Part shown: positions 1-8,243 of the stretch, one piece after another | Layout: each line of letters starts with the position of its first letter | Numbering within the stretch: position 1 is the stretch's first letter | Assembly (NCBI GenBank): GCA_030526355.1 | Contig: JAUNDC010000019.1 | Location: forward strand, 1 to 52,860 | Reading direction: 5' to 3' | DNA length: 52,860 nucleotides | Source: Bacillota bacterium | GTDB taxonomy: Bacteria; Bacillota; Clostridia; Peptostreptococcales; Anaerovoracaceae | Position numbers and translations under genes: made by a program | The notes under the pieces: generated by a model | Databases searched by the model: none | The model's input: the letters and a program-made list of their open reading frames with translations, nothing else | What the model was told of the DNA's origin: nothing

Positions 1-450
1 TATATGCTTATCGCTTTTGAACCTCTTAGGCACATATTTTCTTTTGTTTACAAAACTCTCAAAGTTCTTCATGGCCTGTTTTTTGTCAAATTTGAAAGGT
101 ATAACATAATCAGGTTTCAGAGCTCCGGTAAACTGACCCGTCATTACAACCCTGTTTCCGCAATACGGACATGTGGTCGAGCCCAGATTCTCATCGCCTA
201 TTATCTCACCTGCACATGACTCGCATGTGTATACCCTCATTCCTTCAGTTTCACCTTCCTGCCACTGACTGCCTGCAGATTCCCAGGTAATATTGTCACC
301 ATGCTCTGAGCTTTTTTCTGAGTTCATCTCCTTTATTGCCTTGATATCAAACTCCGAATCACAGTATGGACACTTCATTTTCTGTGTTCCTGCATCGAAT
401 TCTATTGCACCTCCGCATGCGGGGCATTTGAATTGCTCCAGTCCTCCCAT
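1..450 (-). CDS. Zinc-ribbon protein (TFIIB-type), C-terminus cut by window edge
   Basis: The frame is open from the ATG at 450 to base 1, giving 150 codons with no stop, so the C-terminus lies outside the window. A strong AAGGAGGG site lies just upstream. Four CxxC knuckles are visible: CPACGG near residue 9, CPYCDSEF near 29, CESCAGEI, and CPYCGN. This is the arrangement of two consecutive rubredoxin/TFIIB-type zinc ribbons. Family knowledge: proteins starting this way sit beside SPFH-zinc-ribbon proteins in Firmicutes (compare Bacillus YdjG). It is the last visible gene of the operon and starts 25 bp after the lipoprotein stop. Inference: a membrane-associated partner of the SPFH protein. 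Exact function unknown. Confidence 0.8.
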   Translation of the reverse strand, partial: MGGLEQFKCPACGGAIEFDAGTQKMKCPYCDSEFDIKAIKEMNSEKSSEHGDNITWESAGSQWQEGETEGMRVYTCESCAGEIIGDENLGSTTCPYCGNRVVMTGQFTGALKPDYVIPFKFDKKQAMKNFESFVNKRKYVPKRFKSDKHI

Positions 451-475
451 AATTGCACCCTCCTTATCTTATGAG

Positions 476-1873
476 TTATTTCCTAAAATACATATATCCC
501 AGATCTACTGAGGTGTCCCTGGATTCAAAATTATCACATGTTGCTTTTAAGAATCCCTCATCATCTGTATATATTCTTATTTCTCCGTTGCTATATCTCG
601 GAACCACAAGTCCTCCGCCATACGTCTTTTTGCTGAGCTGATCCCACTCTTCAACGCCTACTGACGGTATTCCTCCAAATCCGAAATAAATCCTATCGCC
701 TTCAATGAAAAATTCGGAGTTACCCATATCGCCTTCTGCTTTTTCAATTTTGCCTGAATATAAATCAACACGCTGGAACTGATATGAATCCTCACTCAGC
801 TTTGTTGAATAATACACATGATCTCCATATATCATCGGACAATACGATGCAACATCATTAAGCTTGGCATCATTTCCTGTTTTCATCTCATAGATATGCA
901 GCGATTCATTATCTGCGTCATCCTGATATATTATGGTGTTATTAGGCAGAACATACGGATAATACACTTCTTTTGATATTATAGTTTTCTCGTTGCTGGT
1001 ATCCAGATTCATACTGCACAGATTACAGTTCTTATCCGAAAAGTATATCTTGTCTCCGACAATCTGCATTGTGCTGCATTCCTTGTCATATACTGTTTCT
1101 ATCTTCTTCTCTCCCACTTTTATTTTTACTATCGCAGAATTATTCATTATGCCGTATATGTAGCCTTCATGCTCAGTAAGATATGACAGCCAGCTGTCTG
1201 CCTTTATTTTCTCTATTTTTCCCAGCTCCGGCTTGTCACCTGCTTTTATCTCAGCCATGCATATGAAGCCGTCTCCATATGTTTCACCGCCATAAGTTCC
1301 GTACAGAATATTATCCGCAATTATAAAATTGCCATATTCCATACTGTTGTTCATCTCTCTGACTTCATCATCAGAAAGCTCCAGATCCCATCCTTCAATA
1401 AACTTGGATGCGTTGCCCAGATATGTGAAGCCGAAGCTCATAGTGGTTTTGATTTCCTGACCGTCTGACGTATAGCTGTCCTCTGAGCTCACCGTCAGGC
1501 TGTTGCCTTCAAGAGTGGCATTCATGTCCTGGCTTTCTTCTCCCGATATCCTGACAACATACCCGCCATCAGCTTCCTCCCAGGTTATCTGCGATGTTTC
1601 ATCAAGGAAAACGAACTCTCCCGTGCCGTCGCCATATGCTTTAAGATGCGCCAGTTCCTTTGCTTTCTTACCATAAAGCCCCTCAAGCTCATCCTTCTGC
1701 ATTGTAGTATCTCCTTCCTTCATCGAAAGGTCGGTACACTCCCAGTCACCTACAATAGAGGTCGCCTTAAGCTCAGGTTCTGATTCTTTCTCATTGTCGT
1801 TTCCACCGCCGCATCCTGCCATCGAAAAGCACAGCACGAATGACAGCACCAAAGCCGGTAATAGTTTTTTCAT
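476..1873 (-). CDS. Lipoprotein with DUF5050-like beta-propeller region
   Basis: About 465 aa. A type II signal peptide is clear: Lys-Lys, a hydrophobic stretch and the lipobox FSMAGC, then a Gly/Asp/Glu-rich linker. Residues ~40-150 read like a small lipocalin-like beta-barrel (VGDWECTDLS..., as in bacterial GDW proteins). Residues ~180-460 carry repeated strands such as DKIYFSDKNCNLC, DHVYYSTKLSEDSY and DRIYFGFGGIP, the pattern of DUF5050 propeller repeats. A GTG nine bases upstream is also in frame. The ATG at 1873 is preferred because AGGTGA lies five bases before it and overlaps that GTG. Probably exported and lipid-anchored; ligand unknown. It follows the SPFH gene by 15 bp. Confidence 0.75.
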   Translation of the reverse strand: MKKLLPALVLSFVLCFSMAGCGGGNDNEKESEPELKATSIVGDWECTDLSMKEGDTTMQKDELEGLYGKKAKELAHLKAYGDGTGEFVFLDETSQITWEEADGGYVVRISGEESQDMNATLEGNSLTVSSEDSYTSDGQEIKTTMSFGFTYLGNASKFIEGWDLELSDDEVREMNNSMEYGNFIIADNILYGTYGGETYGDGFICMAEIKAGDKPELGKIEKIKADSWLSYLTEHEGYIYGIMNNSAIVKIKVGEKKIETVYDKECSTMQIVGDKIYFSDKNCNLCSMNLDTSNEKTIISKEVYYPYVLPNNTIIYQDDADNESLHIYEMKTGNDAKLNDVASYCPMIYGDHVYYSTKLSEDSYQFQRVDLYSGKIEKAEGDMGNSEFFIEGDRIYFGFGGIPSVGVEEWDQLSKKTYGGGLVVPRYSNGEIRIYTDDEGFLKATCDNFESRDTSVDLGYMYFRK

Positions 1874-1888
1874 AGCTTTCACCTAATC

Positions 1889-3244
1889 CTATTTAACATC
1901 GTTATCATCGAATATATCTCCACATTCCGGACAGAATTTCGGTGGTTTTTCAGGGTCTTCAGGTTCCCATCCGCACTTGTCACACTTGTAAAGTCTTGCT
2001 CCTTCCGGCTTCTTCGCTCCGCATTCGCTGCAGAATTTGCCTTTGTTAAGTGCACCGCAGCTGCAGGTCCAGCCCATCTTATCAGCAGGTCTCGGACTTC
2101 CGCACTCAGGACAGAATTTTCCTTCGGCAATATTGCCGCACTGGCACTGCCATGCATTCGGTGAAGGAGCTTCTTGCTGTCCTGCTCCCGGCTGATTCTG
2201 CTGGTTCTGCTGATTCTGCTGATTTTGCTGGTTCTGTTGTCCCATGGCAAACAGGTTCTGCGCATTCATTCCACCGCCTGCCTGATTAGCCATACCCAGC
2301 CCCATGAATCCCATCATAGCACCGCCCTCATTGGCTGCTGCTGCCTCCATTGCGCTGGCTTGAGCTCCTACCAGAGTTGCTGCCGCCATGGTCGGATCCT
2401 TCATAACTGCCGCTCTCTGGAGCTGCTTTATCATGTTTTCGTCTTCTTCCGATGCCTTTACAGAATTCACGCCGAACGAAACCACCTGTAGCCCTCTCAG
2501 CTCTGCCCACTTCTTTGACAGAATCTCATTGAGCGCATCGCTAAGCTCTGCTGTATGACCCGGTATTGCACTGTACCTGACGCCCAGCTCCGATATTCTG
2601 GCAAAGGCAGGCTGCAGCGCTGTAAGCAGCTCAGATTTAAGCTGGCTGTCTATTTCTTCTCTACTGTAGCTTTCATTCACATTACCACATACATTTGTAT
2701 AGAACAGCATAGGGTTCACTATTTTATATGAATATTCCCCGTTGCATCTTATGGCAATATCCATGTCGAGCCCGATATTTCTGTCAACAACTCTGAAAGG
2801 AACGGGATTTGCCGTGCCGTATTTGTTACCGATTATCTCTTTGGTATTAAAGTAATATATTCTCTGGTCTCTGCCGGCACCGCCGCCGAACTTGAATCTG
2901 TCCCAGGCATCCCTTGCCGCATCCTTAAGGCCTTCCTTAAGATTACCTGAAAAAATGGACGGTGTCGCTTCGCTGTCATATGTAAATACCCCAGGCTCTG
3001 CGCAGAGCTCTATAACCTTACCCTGCTCCACGATCATCATGCACTGTCCGTCAGCAACTGCTATTCCTGAGCCGTTGGAAATGATATTGTCCTCGCCCCT
3101 GCTGTTTGATGAACGTCCTGATACTCGTTTCTGTCCCTTTACAACAAGCACATCCGCATCAATGGCATCACAGTAAAAATAATCCTTCCACTGATCTGCC
3201 AGTGTCCCGCCGATAGCGCCGGCCGCTGCTTTAATAAGTCCCAT
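1889..3244 (-). CDS. SPFH-domain protein with three C-terminal zinc ribbons (YdjI-like)
   Basis: 451 aa. Residues 1-~280 have the features of the SPFH/virion-core family typified by Bacillus subtilis YdjI: a DYFYCDAI start, MMIVEQGKVIELCAEPG, and RVVDRNIGLDMDIAIRCNG. A Met/Ala/Gly-rich segment (~285-335) and a Gln/Asn repeat linker (~336-351) follow. Three zinc ribbons then come at ~367-382 (CQCG...CPECG), ~394-409 (CSCG...CSECG) and ~421-442 (CDKCG...CPECG). In the Bacillus system such proteins assemble at the membrane and recruit PspA. No pspA-like gene is visible here. Ribosome site AAAGGAG. The longer C-terminal ribbon tail may bind partners; that is inference. Confidence 0.85.
   Translation of the reverse strand: MGLIKAAAGAIGGTLADQWKDYFYCDAIDADVLVVKGQKRVSGRSSNSRGEDNIISNGSGIAVADGQCMMIVEQGKVIELCAEPGVFTYDSEATPSIFSGNLKEGLKDAARDAWDRFKFGGGAGRDQRIYYFNTKEIIGNKYGTANPVPFRVVDRNIGLDMDIAIRCNGEYSYKIVNPMLFYTNVCGNVNESYSREEIDSQLKSELLTALQPAFARISELGVRYSAIPGHTAELSDALNEILSKKWAELRGLQVVSFGVNSVKASEEDENMIKQLQRAAVMKDPTMAAATLVGAQASAMEAAAANEGGAMMGFMGLGMANQAGGGMNAQNLFAMGQQNQQNQQNQQNQQNQPGAGQQEAPSPNAWQCQCGNIAEGKFCPECGSPRPADKMGWTCSCGALNKGKFCSECGAKKPEGARLYKCDKCGWEPEDPEKPPKFCPECGDIFDDNDVK
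2192..2239 (-). repeat. Short tandem repeat encoding (QQN)n linker
   Basis: About five units of a 9-bp repeat of the CAGAACCAG type, coding Gln-Gln-Asn between the SPFH part and the zinc ribbons. Units differ only by C/T changes. The unit length is a multiple of three, so slippage would change linker length without breaking the frame. Confidence 0.8.
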
Positions 3245-3264
3245 AAATTTCTCCTTTCAAAACA

Positions 3265-3286
3265 GGGAGAGCCCGCAGACTCTCCC
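3265..3286 (-). terminator. Intra-operon hairpin, possible attenuator
   Basis: GGGAGAG (3265-3271) pairs with CTCTCCC (3280-3286) over an 8-base loop. On the minus strand it is followed by TGTTTTG, a weak U-run. It sits in the 63-bp gap between the secreted-protein gene and the SPFH gene. It could partly terminate transcription or protect the downstream mRNA. Confidence 0.45.
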
Positions 3287-3307
3287 GTATATGCTATACT
3301 GTCAGAT

Positions 3308-5407
3308 TTATCTCCACTTGATAATCTTGTAGCTCCATGTCAGATTTCCTGCTCTGAGGTCATATCCTGCTTTGCTCTTATCAAGCTTCACGGTTACTTT
3401 CTTCACCTTATTTGACTTCATCTTGCCGCTGTTGATGGTCTTGGTTCCTATTACCTTGCCCTGGCATTTGACAGTCAGTTTGATTTTGAAATAATCAAGC
3501 CTGTAAATATGAGTATTGATAAACTTACCCTTTACTACTACTTTATTGCCTGAGTAATAAATCTTATCAGGTCTCCAGTAATGCGAGTACATAGGGTATG
3601 CTGCCGGTCTGTTGGAATATTTAAAGGCAGCAGTATTGGATTTCGGCGAATATGTTCCGCTGTAGGAGCCTGAGTAGTAGGTTTTGCCGTTATCAACTAT
3701 ATATGATCTCAGCCTGTACTTTTTCTTGCCTGCAGTATTCTTCGTAACTGTATATGAGCTTCCTGTAGTCTTACCTATATACTTCCACTTGCCGCTTACA
3801 TACTGATAAACCATAGTGCCTGTCGAGCCTGCAGACTTTTTGATGGTTATCCTTGCTTTCTTGCTGCTTATCTTGGTTACAGAGCCTGTAGCTGCTGATA
3901 TTTTGCTTGATGCACAGCCTACCTTGGCAGATGCGGTTCCTGTATAGGTTTTGCCGTTATATACATAGTACGGAGTAACTGTGAAATAGTACGTTCCATC
4001 GTATGGTATCGAATATGTCGCACCGCAGTAGCTGCTGTACTGAGGTGTATATTTATATGTTTTGTAAAGGCTTCCGTTTGGTGCATATATGTTCACATTA
4101 AATCCTGTAACATTTGGGGCAGTAGTATCATATTCGTATTTCCATGTCAGTGATGCTGACCTTACACCAGCGGTAGCTTTGAGATTATTAACTTTGACGA
4201 TGGTAGGTGCTGAAGCAGTCACTTCTGCATAAGCAGAAACACTTTTAAGCTTTGCCTTCGTTGTAGAATCCTTAAATGAAACAGGATTCATTAATGTAAG
4301 TGTTAACCCAGGTACAGCTGCTTCTATTGCCCCTTTTTTAGCTACATAATATGTGTATTTCCTGTCGTAGTAAGGAACAGTATCCAAAACTTCAGTAGAT
4401 ATACTATTTTCAATGCATGTAATTGTTCCAGCGGTCATATCTTCTCTATAATAAACATTATTATCACTACCATAGCTTCCTTCATAATTTTCAATATTTA
4501 TTTTAAATTGTGAATCACCATATGGTACTGCTCTGAACCAGCCAAAGCTTTCATCAGGTGTTTTAGGAACTTGTTTTAAATTTGCACTTACGGTATATGC
4601 GCATTTTCCGCTACTCGCGTACTTACAAATAAGTGCAAATGTATATGTATCCGATTTAGTAAAGTTCCATTCATATGCTTTGAAATCCGATGAGTTAATT
4701 AGCTTTGCTGATATTATATTATTATCAGAATCTTTAACCTGCAATTCAAACGATGTATCATAAGCATATCCGCTACTTTCTACATAACTTGCAGATGCTG
4801 TGAACACTTTTGAACTATCAGCGGTAAAAGTTTGTTGAATTACAGCGCTATTTTTATCACTACTATAGCAATCTTTGGTTTGTACATTATTATAAAATGT
4901 AGTAGATGAAGGATATGTTGGTGCTGTACAATTAAGTTTTCCCGGATTATTAATAGGTCTAGCATTCGGATCTTGAACATTTTCATCGTACAGTTCAAAT
5001 TTAACATTAAACTGTTCATTACTCTGAACATAATGACTATCATCTCCGTAAGAAAACGCGACTTGACCATTAATAGCTTTCCCTAACGATGACTGTTCAC
5101 CAGTAATACATCTGGTATAAGAATCATTGTATATTGACATATCATAATAATAGGTTTTATTCTGATCATATGTTTTATACATATTTAAATCTAGGGTAAC
5201 TTTAATATTGAATTTTCCGTCATCACGAGGGGTATATTCAACCTTTGATACCGGACAGCTTTCTGTAGGTGTATATGTCTGCACCAGGCCGTTTGTATCA
5301 GCCTCTGCCACATCAACTCCCATACACGGTATCAGCGTGAATACCATCGCTATGATAGTCAGCAGGCTTATCGCCAGCCTCCGTCTGCTTTGTTTAATCG
5401 TTTCCAT
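3308..5407 (-). CDS. Large secreted protein with PPC-like and fibronectin-like regions
   Basis: 699 aa. The N-terminus is a Sec signal peptide (basic start, long hydrophobic core, AEA-type cleavage near residue 35-37). No LPxTG motif or membrane anchor is seen at the C-terminus. Residues ~165-275 resemble a bacterial pre-peptidase C-terminal (PPC) jelly-roll domain. Residues ~395-500 read like a fibronectin type III unit (LKATAGVRSASLTWKYEYD... TYYFTVTPYYVYNGK). The tail is Lys/Tyr/Thr-rich beta repeats. The middle of the gene (~4300-5250) is clearly more AT-rich than its 3' third, as if assembled from pieces. Start chosen by AAAGGAGG. It begins 15 bp after the 464-aa gene. Function unknown; a surface or matrix protein is likely. 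Confidence 0.75.
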   Translation of the reverse strand: METIKQSRRRLAISLLTIIAMVFTLIPCMGVDVAEADTNGLVQTYTPTESCPVSKVEYTPRDDGKFNIKVTLDLNMYKTYDQNKTYYYDMSIYNDSYTRCITGEQSSLGKAINGQVAFSYGDDSHYVQSNEQFNVKFELYDENVQDPNARPINNPGKLNCTAPTYPSSTTFYNNVQTKDCYSSDKNSAVIQQTFTADSSKVFTASASYVESSGYAYDTSFELQVKDSDNNIISAKLINSSDFKAYEWNFTKSDTYTFALICKYASSGKCAYTVSANLKQVPKTPDESFGWFRAVPYGDSQFKINIENYEGSYGSDNNVYYREDMTAGTITCIENSISTEVLDTVPYYDRKYTYYVAKKGAIEAAVPGLTLTLMNPVSFKDSTTKAKLKSVSAYAEVTASAPTIVKVNNLKATAGVRSASLTWKYEYDTTAPNVTGFNVNIYAPNGSLYKTYKYTPQYSSYCGATYSIPYDGTYYFTVTPYYVYNGKTYTGTASAKVGCASSKISAATGSVTKISSKKARITIKKSAGSTGTMVYQYVSGKWKYIGKTTGSSYTVTKNTAGKKKYRLRSYIVDNGKTYYSGSYSGTYSPKSNTAAFKYSNRPAAYPMYSHYWRPDKIYYSGNKVVVKGKFINTHIYRLDYFKIKLTVKCQGKVIGTKTINSGKMKSNKVKKVTVKLDKSKAGYDLRAGNLTWSYKIIKWR

Positions 5408-5422
5408 TACGTACCTCCTTTT

Positions 5423-6817
5423 TCATCTCCTGAATAAACTTCTCAATAAACCCTTACCAACTTCCTTTGCAGCCTCCGCTGCTACACTCTTAGCCGTCTC
5501 CTTACCAATCTCCCTCTTCATACCTTTATCCATACCGGAAACCATGCTCTTAAGTCCGCTTCCTGCCGATGATAGATTTTTCATCATACCTGTGCTTCCC
5601 GGCATACCCGGAGCAGCAGGTGCTCTGCCTGCACTGTCTGCGAAGGTTCTCTTTAGCTTGCTGGTATTTTTTATCAGCTCGCTCTTGCCCGGTCTTCCGT
5701 CAGGTGTCCTGTTGCGCTGGAAGTATCTGATATCCTTGTTGAGTTCCTCTGCAATGGCATTGAATTCATCATCCATATCAGGGCACCTTCTCGTATCCAC
5801 CATTTCATAATATGGATACGGCTGCGGTGTCAGCAGAATCTCCTCCATTGATTTGTCAGTCAGCACCTCCTCAAAAAGCACATATCTGATTGCCTTGATA
5901 TTATCAGGATGCATGACCTTCTTGATTCTCCACAGCTCATCGAGACCCTGCGGGTTAAGCAGCGATATTCTGTAAAACGGACTTGTCTCAATCACGTCAA
6001 AGGTTATTCCCATGTCCTCGGCCATGAATCTGTAATACTGCCTCAGCTGTCTTCTCGTCAGAACCATTGCCTTGACGTAGCTTTCCAGCTTAGAATCGCC
6101 TTCTCTGATTTTGCGTTTGGCTCTCTCCCATGCGAATATCAGCGACATGAGATTGGTCATCATTTCAACCTTCAGCTGAGTCTGAACTGCTATATCATCA
6201 CAGGTAGCCTTGGCCAGCTCGCCCATATAGGTTATCTCCTCCAGACTGGTGGCTGTCGCATATGTTCCTATGGTAGCCTTCACGCCTGCAGATGTAACCT
6301 CGTAATTTGGATCTGCCGCTTCGAGGAAATCCTCAGCGATATCCTTGTAATCAGCAGTCACTGTATTGAGAATAAGCTGCTCCCTCTCTATAATGAGCTG
6401 AGCCTCTATGATGTCATCCGTTCTGTTCTCAACATCAAAGAGCTTCTGATACGCCTTGTCTGTAAGCTCCCGCTTGTTAGGCTTCACAGCATTCTCATAT
6501 ACGACCCTGTAGGTATCCAGAAATTCGTGCACCGTAGGAACACGCTGCGCTTTGGAATAATCAAATGCTTCCGGCTTGTCATCCCCGGATGAAGTGCTGT
6601 AACCGTAATTTCTGTTGATAACAGCCATATACAGCTGGTTGTACTCATCTCTCATGCCACTTTCGCCCATAATGTCAGCAGCACGCGGATGTGTTTCGCC
6701 ATATTCAATGAGCCTTTCTTCAAAGCTTCTGATACTGTCCAGCAGCTCTCCTTCCGGCTTGCCGTCGTACAGTGCATTCATGTAAGTTTCTATTACATAT
6801 CTCTGTGTCGCATCCAT
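5423..6817 (-). CDS. Conserved protein of unknown function, 464 aa
   Basis: I do not recognise the family. The protein is predicted mostly helical and acidic up to residue ~380, with a central YVKAMVLTRRQLRQYYRFM segment. A low-complexity Ala/Gly/Pro/Met region (~395-430) and a basic, amphipathic tail ending GLLRSLFRR follow. There is no signal peptide or membrane helix, so it is probably cytoplasmic, with a tail that could touch membrane. Its ATG overlaps the stop of the upstream gene by one base (TGATG), which implies translational coupling. The genetic link to the SPFH and zinc-ribbon genes suggests an accessory part of that envelope system. Confidence 0.7.
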   Translation of the reverse strand: MDATQRYVIETYMNALYDGKPEGELLDSIRSFEERLIEYGETHPRAADIMGESGMRDEYNQLYMAVINRNYGYSTSSGDDKPEAFDYSKAQRVPTVHEFLDTYRVVYENAVKPNKRELTDKAYQKLFDVENRTDDIIEAQLIIEREQLILNTVTADYKDIAEDFLEAADPNYEVTSAGVKATIGTYATATSLEEITYMGELAKATCDDIAVQTQLKVEMMTNLMSLIFAWERAKRKIREGDSKLESYVKAMVLTRRQLRQYYRFMAEDMGITFDVIETSPFYRISLLNPQGLDELWRIKKVMHPDNIKAIRYVLFEEVLTDKSMEEILLTPQPYPYYEMVDTRRCPDMDDEFNAIAEELNKDIRYFQRNRTPDGRPGKSELIKNTSKLKRTFADSAGRAPAAPGMPGSTGMMKNLSSAGSGLKSMVSGMDKGMKREIGKETAKSVAAEAAKEVGKGLLRSLFRR

Positions 6818-7623
6818 CAGTATTTCACCTCCTTCATGGCTATGAAATCATAACCGCCCAGGTCATCTGACGGAACTGCCACACAATTGGCACTTCGCCA
6901 TGTCTCGCTCTTTCCTGCCTCTATCAGCGCTGCTCTGTTGGCTGCCGCCCACTTTGCCAGCCGCTGTTGTTCATCTGCGATGTCACTGATATCGTCTTCA
7001 TATATGCCGCCTGACTTCATAAAATCGTGAATGAAGTCAATGAAATTGTTCATTCCCTTCTCTGTTGTCATGGTCAGCTTCCTGTATACCTTATCTGCCG
7101 CCAGTTCATCGAAGCTCACTCCCAGTTTCTCAAGCTCCTTCAGTGCATCCGAGATGCCCTTTGCTGCCTTTTCTCTGTGCTCTTTCTGAGGATTTCCTGC
7201 AATCTGAAAATATCCGCTGAAAATCCTGCCGAACACAGCCTTTCTCTCTGCGTATACATGTTCCTTTTCCGCTGCCTTGTTAAAATCGTCTATCCACTCC
7301 TGAGAAAATGCATATGCATTGCCGCTCTGTCTGAACTTCCTGAGACGTTCTCTATGTATTTCGGCGACATCATCGTATCCTGCCTTTTCCATCGCCTTGA
7401 TCCTGAGCTCAATATCATCGGCAATCTTTGCAATACCGGCACCCTCATAATACTCGGTATGCCTCATAGCCTCCGTGGCCTCTTCAGGAGAACTGAAATT
7501 ATTTTCCTGAAGCCACCGCGCAGCCTCCAGATAATACTTCTTCTGGTTAGGCGCTGATTCTTCACTGAAATTTAATGCCTTGAGAAGATAAAGCTCAACA
7601 GGTTTAGACGGATCATATGACAT
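6817..7623 (-). CDS. Conserved protein of unknown function, first gene of SPFH operon
   Basis: About 268 aa, helical and charged, soluble, no recognised motif. A GTG nine bases upstream is in frame, but it overlaps the GGAGG ribosome site. The ATG at 7623 has the correct 8-base spacing to that site and is chosen. The protein contains alternating Ala/Glu/Lys helices (e.g. EEATEAMRHTEYYEGAGIAK) and could be a helical-repeat scaffold. It is the promoter-proximal gene of the operon and is coupled to the 464-aa gene. Confidence 0.7.
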   Translation of the reverse strand: MSYDPSKPVELYLLKALNFSEESAPNQKKYYLEAARWLQENNFSSPEEATEAMRHTEYYEGAGIAKIADDIELRIKAMEKAGYDDVAEIHRERLRKFRQSGNAYAFSQEWIDDFNKAAEKEHVYAERKAVFGRIFSGYFQIAGNPQKEHREKAAKGISDALKELEKLGVSFDELAADKVYRKLTMTTEKGMNNFIDFIHDFMKSGGIYEDDISDIADEQQRLAKWAAANRAALIEAGKSETWRSANCVAVPSDDLGGYDFIAMKEVKY

Positions 7624-7672
7624 CCGGATCACCTCCCGTTTCGTCTGTAGTTATCAATATAAATCTGTCTTG

Positions 7673-7701
7673 ATTATATAGTTTTTTCAAAAAATTTAGA
7701 A
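7673..7701 (-). promoter_or_regulatory. Candidate promoter of the SPFH operon
   Basis: A perfect TATAAT -10 (7673-7678, minus strand) lies 50 bp before the first start codon. The best hexamer 17 bp further upstream is only TTCTAA (7696-7701), so an activator may be needed. The paired direct repeats at 7710-7744 sit directly behind it. Confidence 0.4.
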
Positions 7702-7709
7702 TTAGCCCT

Positions 7710-7744
7710 AGGGGTAACTTTACTATGAAAAAGGGGTAATTTTA
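7710..7744 (-). promoter_or_regulatory. Two direct repeats 22 bp apart upstream of the operon promoter
   Basis: AGGGGTAACTTTA at 7710-7722 and AGGGGTAATTTTA at 7732-7744 differ by one base, with starts 22 bp apart, about two helical turns. The first also overlaps a near palindrome TAGCCCTAGGGGTA (7703-7716). Placement just behind the -35 suits an activator that binds as a tandem dimer. Confidence 0.5.
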
Positions 7745-7906
7745 AGATTTAACAGAATATAAGCTCGTTATGAAATGTAAAGTTTGCCAGATTATTTTAC
7801 ATTTCAGGGATGGCAATAAGTTTTAAATAATAATAACATCAACACCGTATCTCCAGCGCTGTGATTATGTACATAATTTGGCTTGGATTCAGCTGGACAC
7901 GCAATA

Positions 7907-7943
7907 TGTGCAAAATGAATTACATGAGATAAAAAATTGCACA
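7907..7943. repeat. Inverted repeat TGTGCAA-N23-TTGCACA, copy 1
   Basis: TGTGCAA (7907-7913) and TTGCACA (7937-7943) are separated by exactly 23 bases. The same pair with the same spacing recurs at 8073-8109. The interiors differ. Confidence 0.6.
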
Positions 7944-8072
7944 ATATTATTTAAAAGGCACTTTTTAAGATGGGGTATATGCTCCAAAATCCATCTTTAC
8001 AGTGGAAATATACTGAAAGAACGGCACTTTTTTACAAAAAATACAGTTTGTTATCGATTCCGCAGCTTTTTA

Positions 8073-8109
8073 TGTGCAATTATTCTCAAAATCTATTGAG
8101 ATTTGCACA
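8073..8109. repeat. Inverted repeat TGTGCAA-N23-TTGCACA, copy 2, nested hairpin
   Basis: Arms at 8073-8079 and 8103-8109, again 23 bases apart. Inside is a second inverted repeat TCTCAA/TTGAGA, so a stable nested hairpin is possible. There is no long U-run on either side. The surrounding 600 bp shows no convincing gene. Confidence 0.6.
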
Positions 8110-8133
8110 TTTTAGCTGTGCAGCACTGCAAAT

Positions 8134-8150
8134 ATACCCCATGGGGGTAT
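8134..8150. promoter_or_regulatory. ATACCCC/GGGGTAT palindrome, CsoR/CstR-operator-like
   Basis: ATACCCC (8134-8140), a 3-base spacer and GGGGTAT (8144-8150). Family knowledge: operators of the CsoR/RcnR/CstR copper or persulfide repressors have this AT-flanked C-tract/G-tract form. No such regulator is encoded in the window. The identification is by resemblance only. Confidence 0.35.
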
Positions 8151-8243
8151 GTCTCGTAGAAAACCAATAGCGCGAGCACATCAACCAGATTCGCTTTCAC
8201 AATGTCGGTTATTGACTATACTATGGCAGCTAAATTACATTAG

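Noticed and set aside
2192..2239. Short tandem repeats considered as a CRISPR remnant
   Set aside because: Units are 9 bp, contiguous and in frame; there are no spacers.
1879..2265. 128-aa frame on the minus strand within the SPFH gene
   Set aside because: It is a shifted reading of the Gln/Asn repeat and zinc-ribbon region and has no ribosome site; the SPFH frame has clear domains.
7878..8170. Plus-strand frames of 66-73 aa in the operon leader
   Set aside because: They run through the inverted repeats, have no ribosome sites and look like random AT-rich translation.
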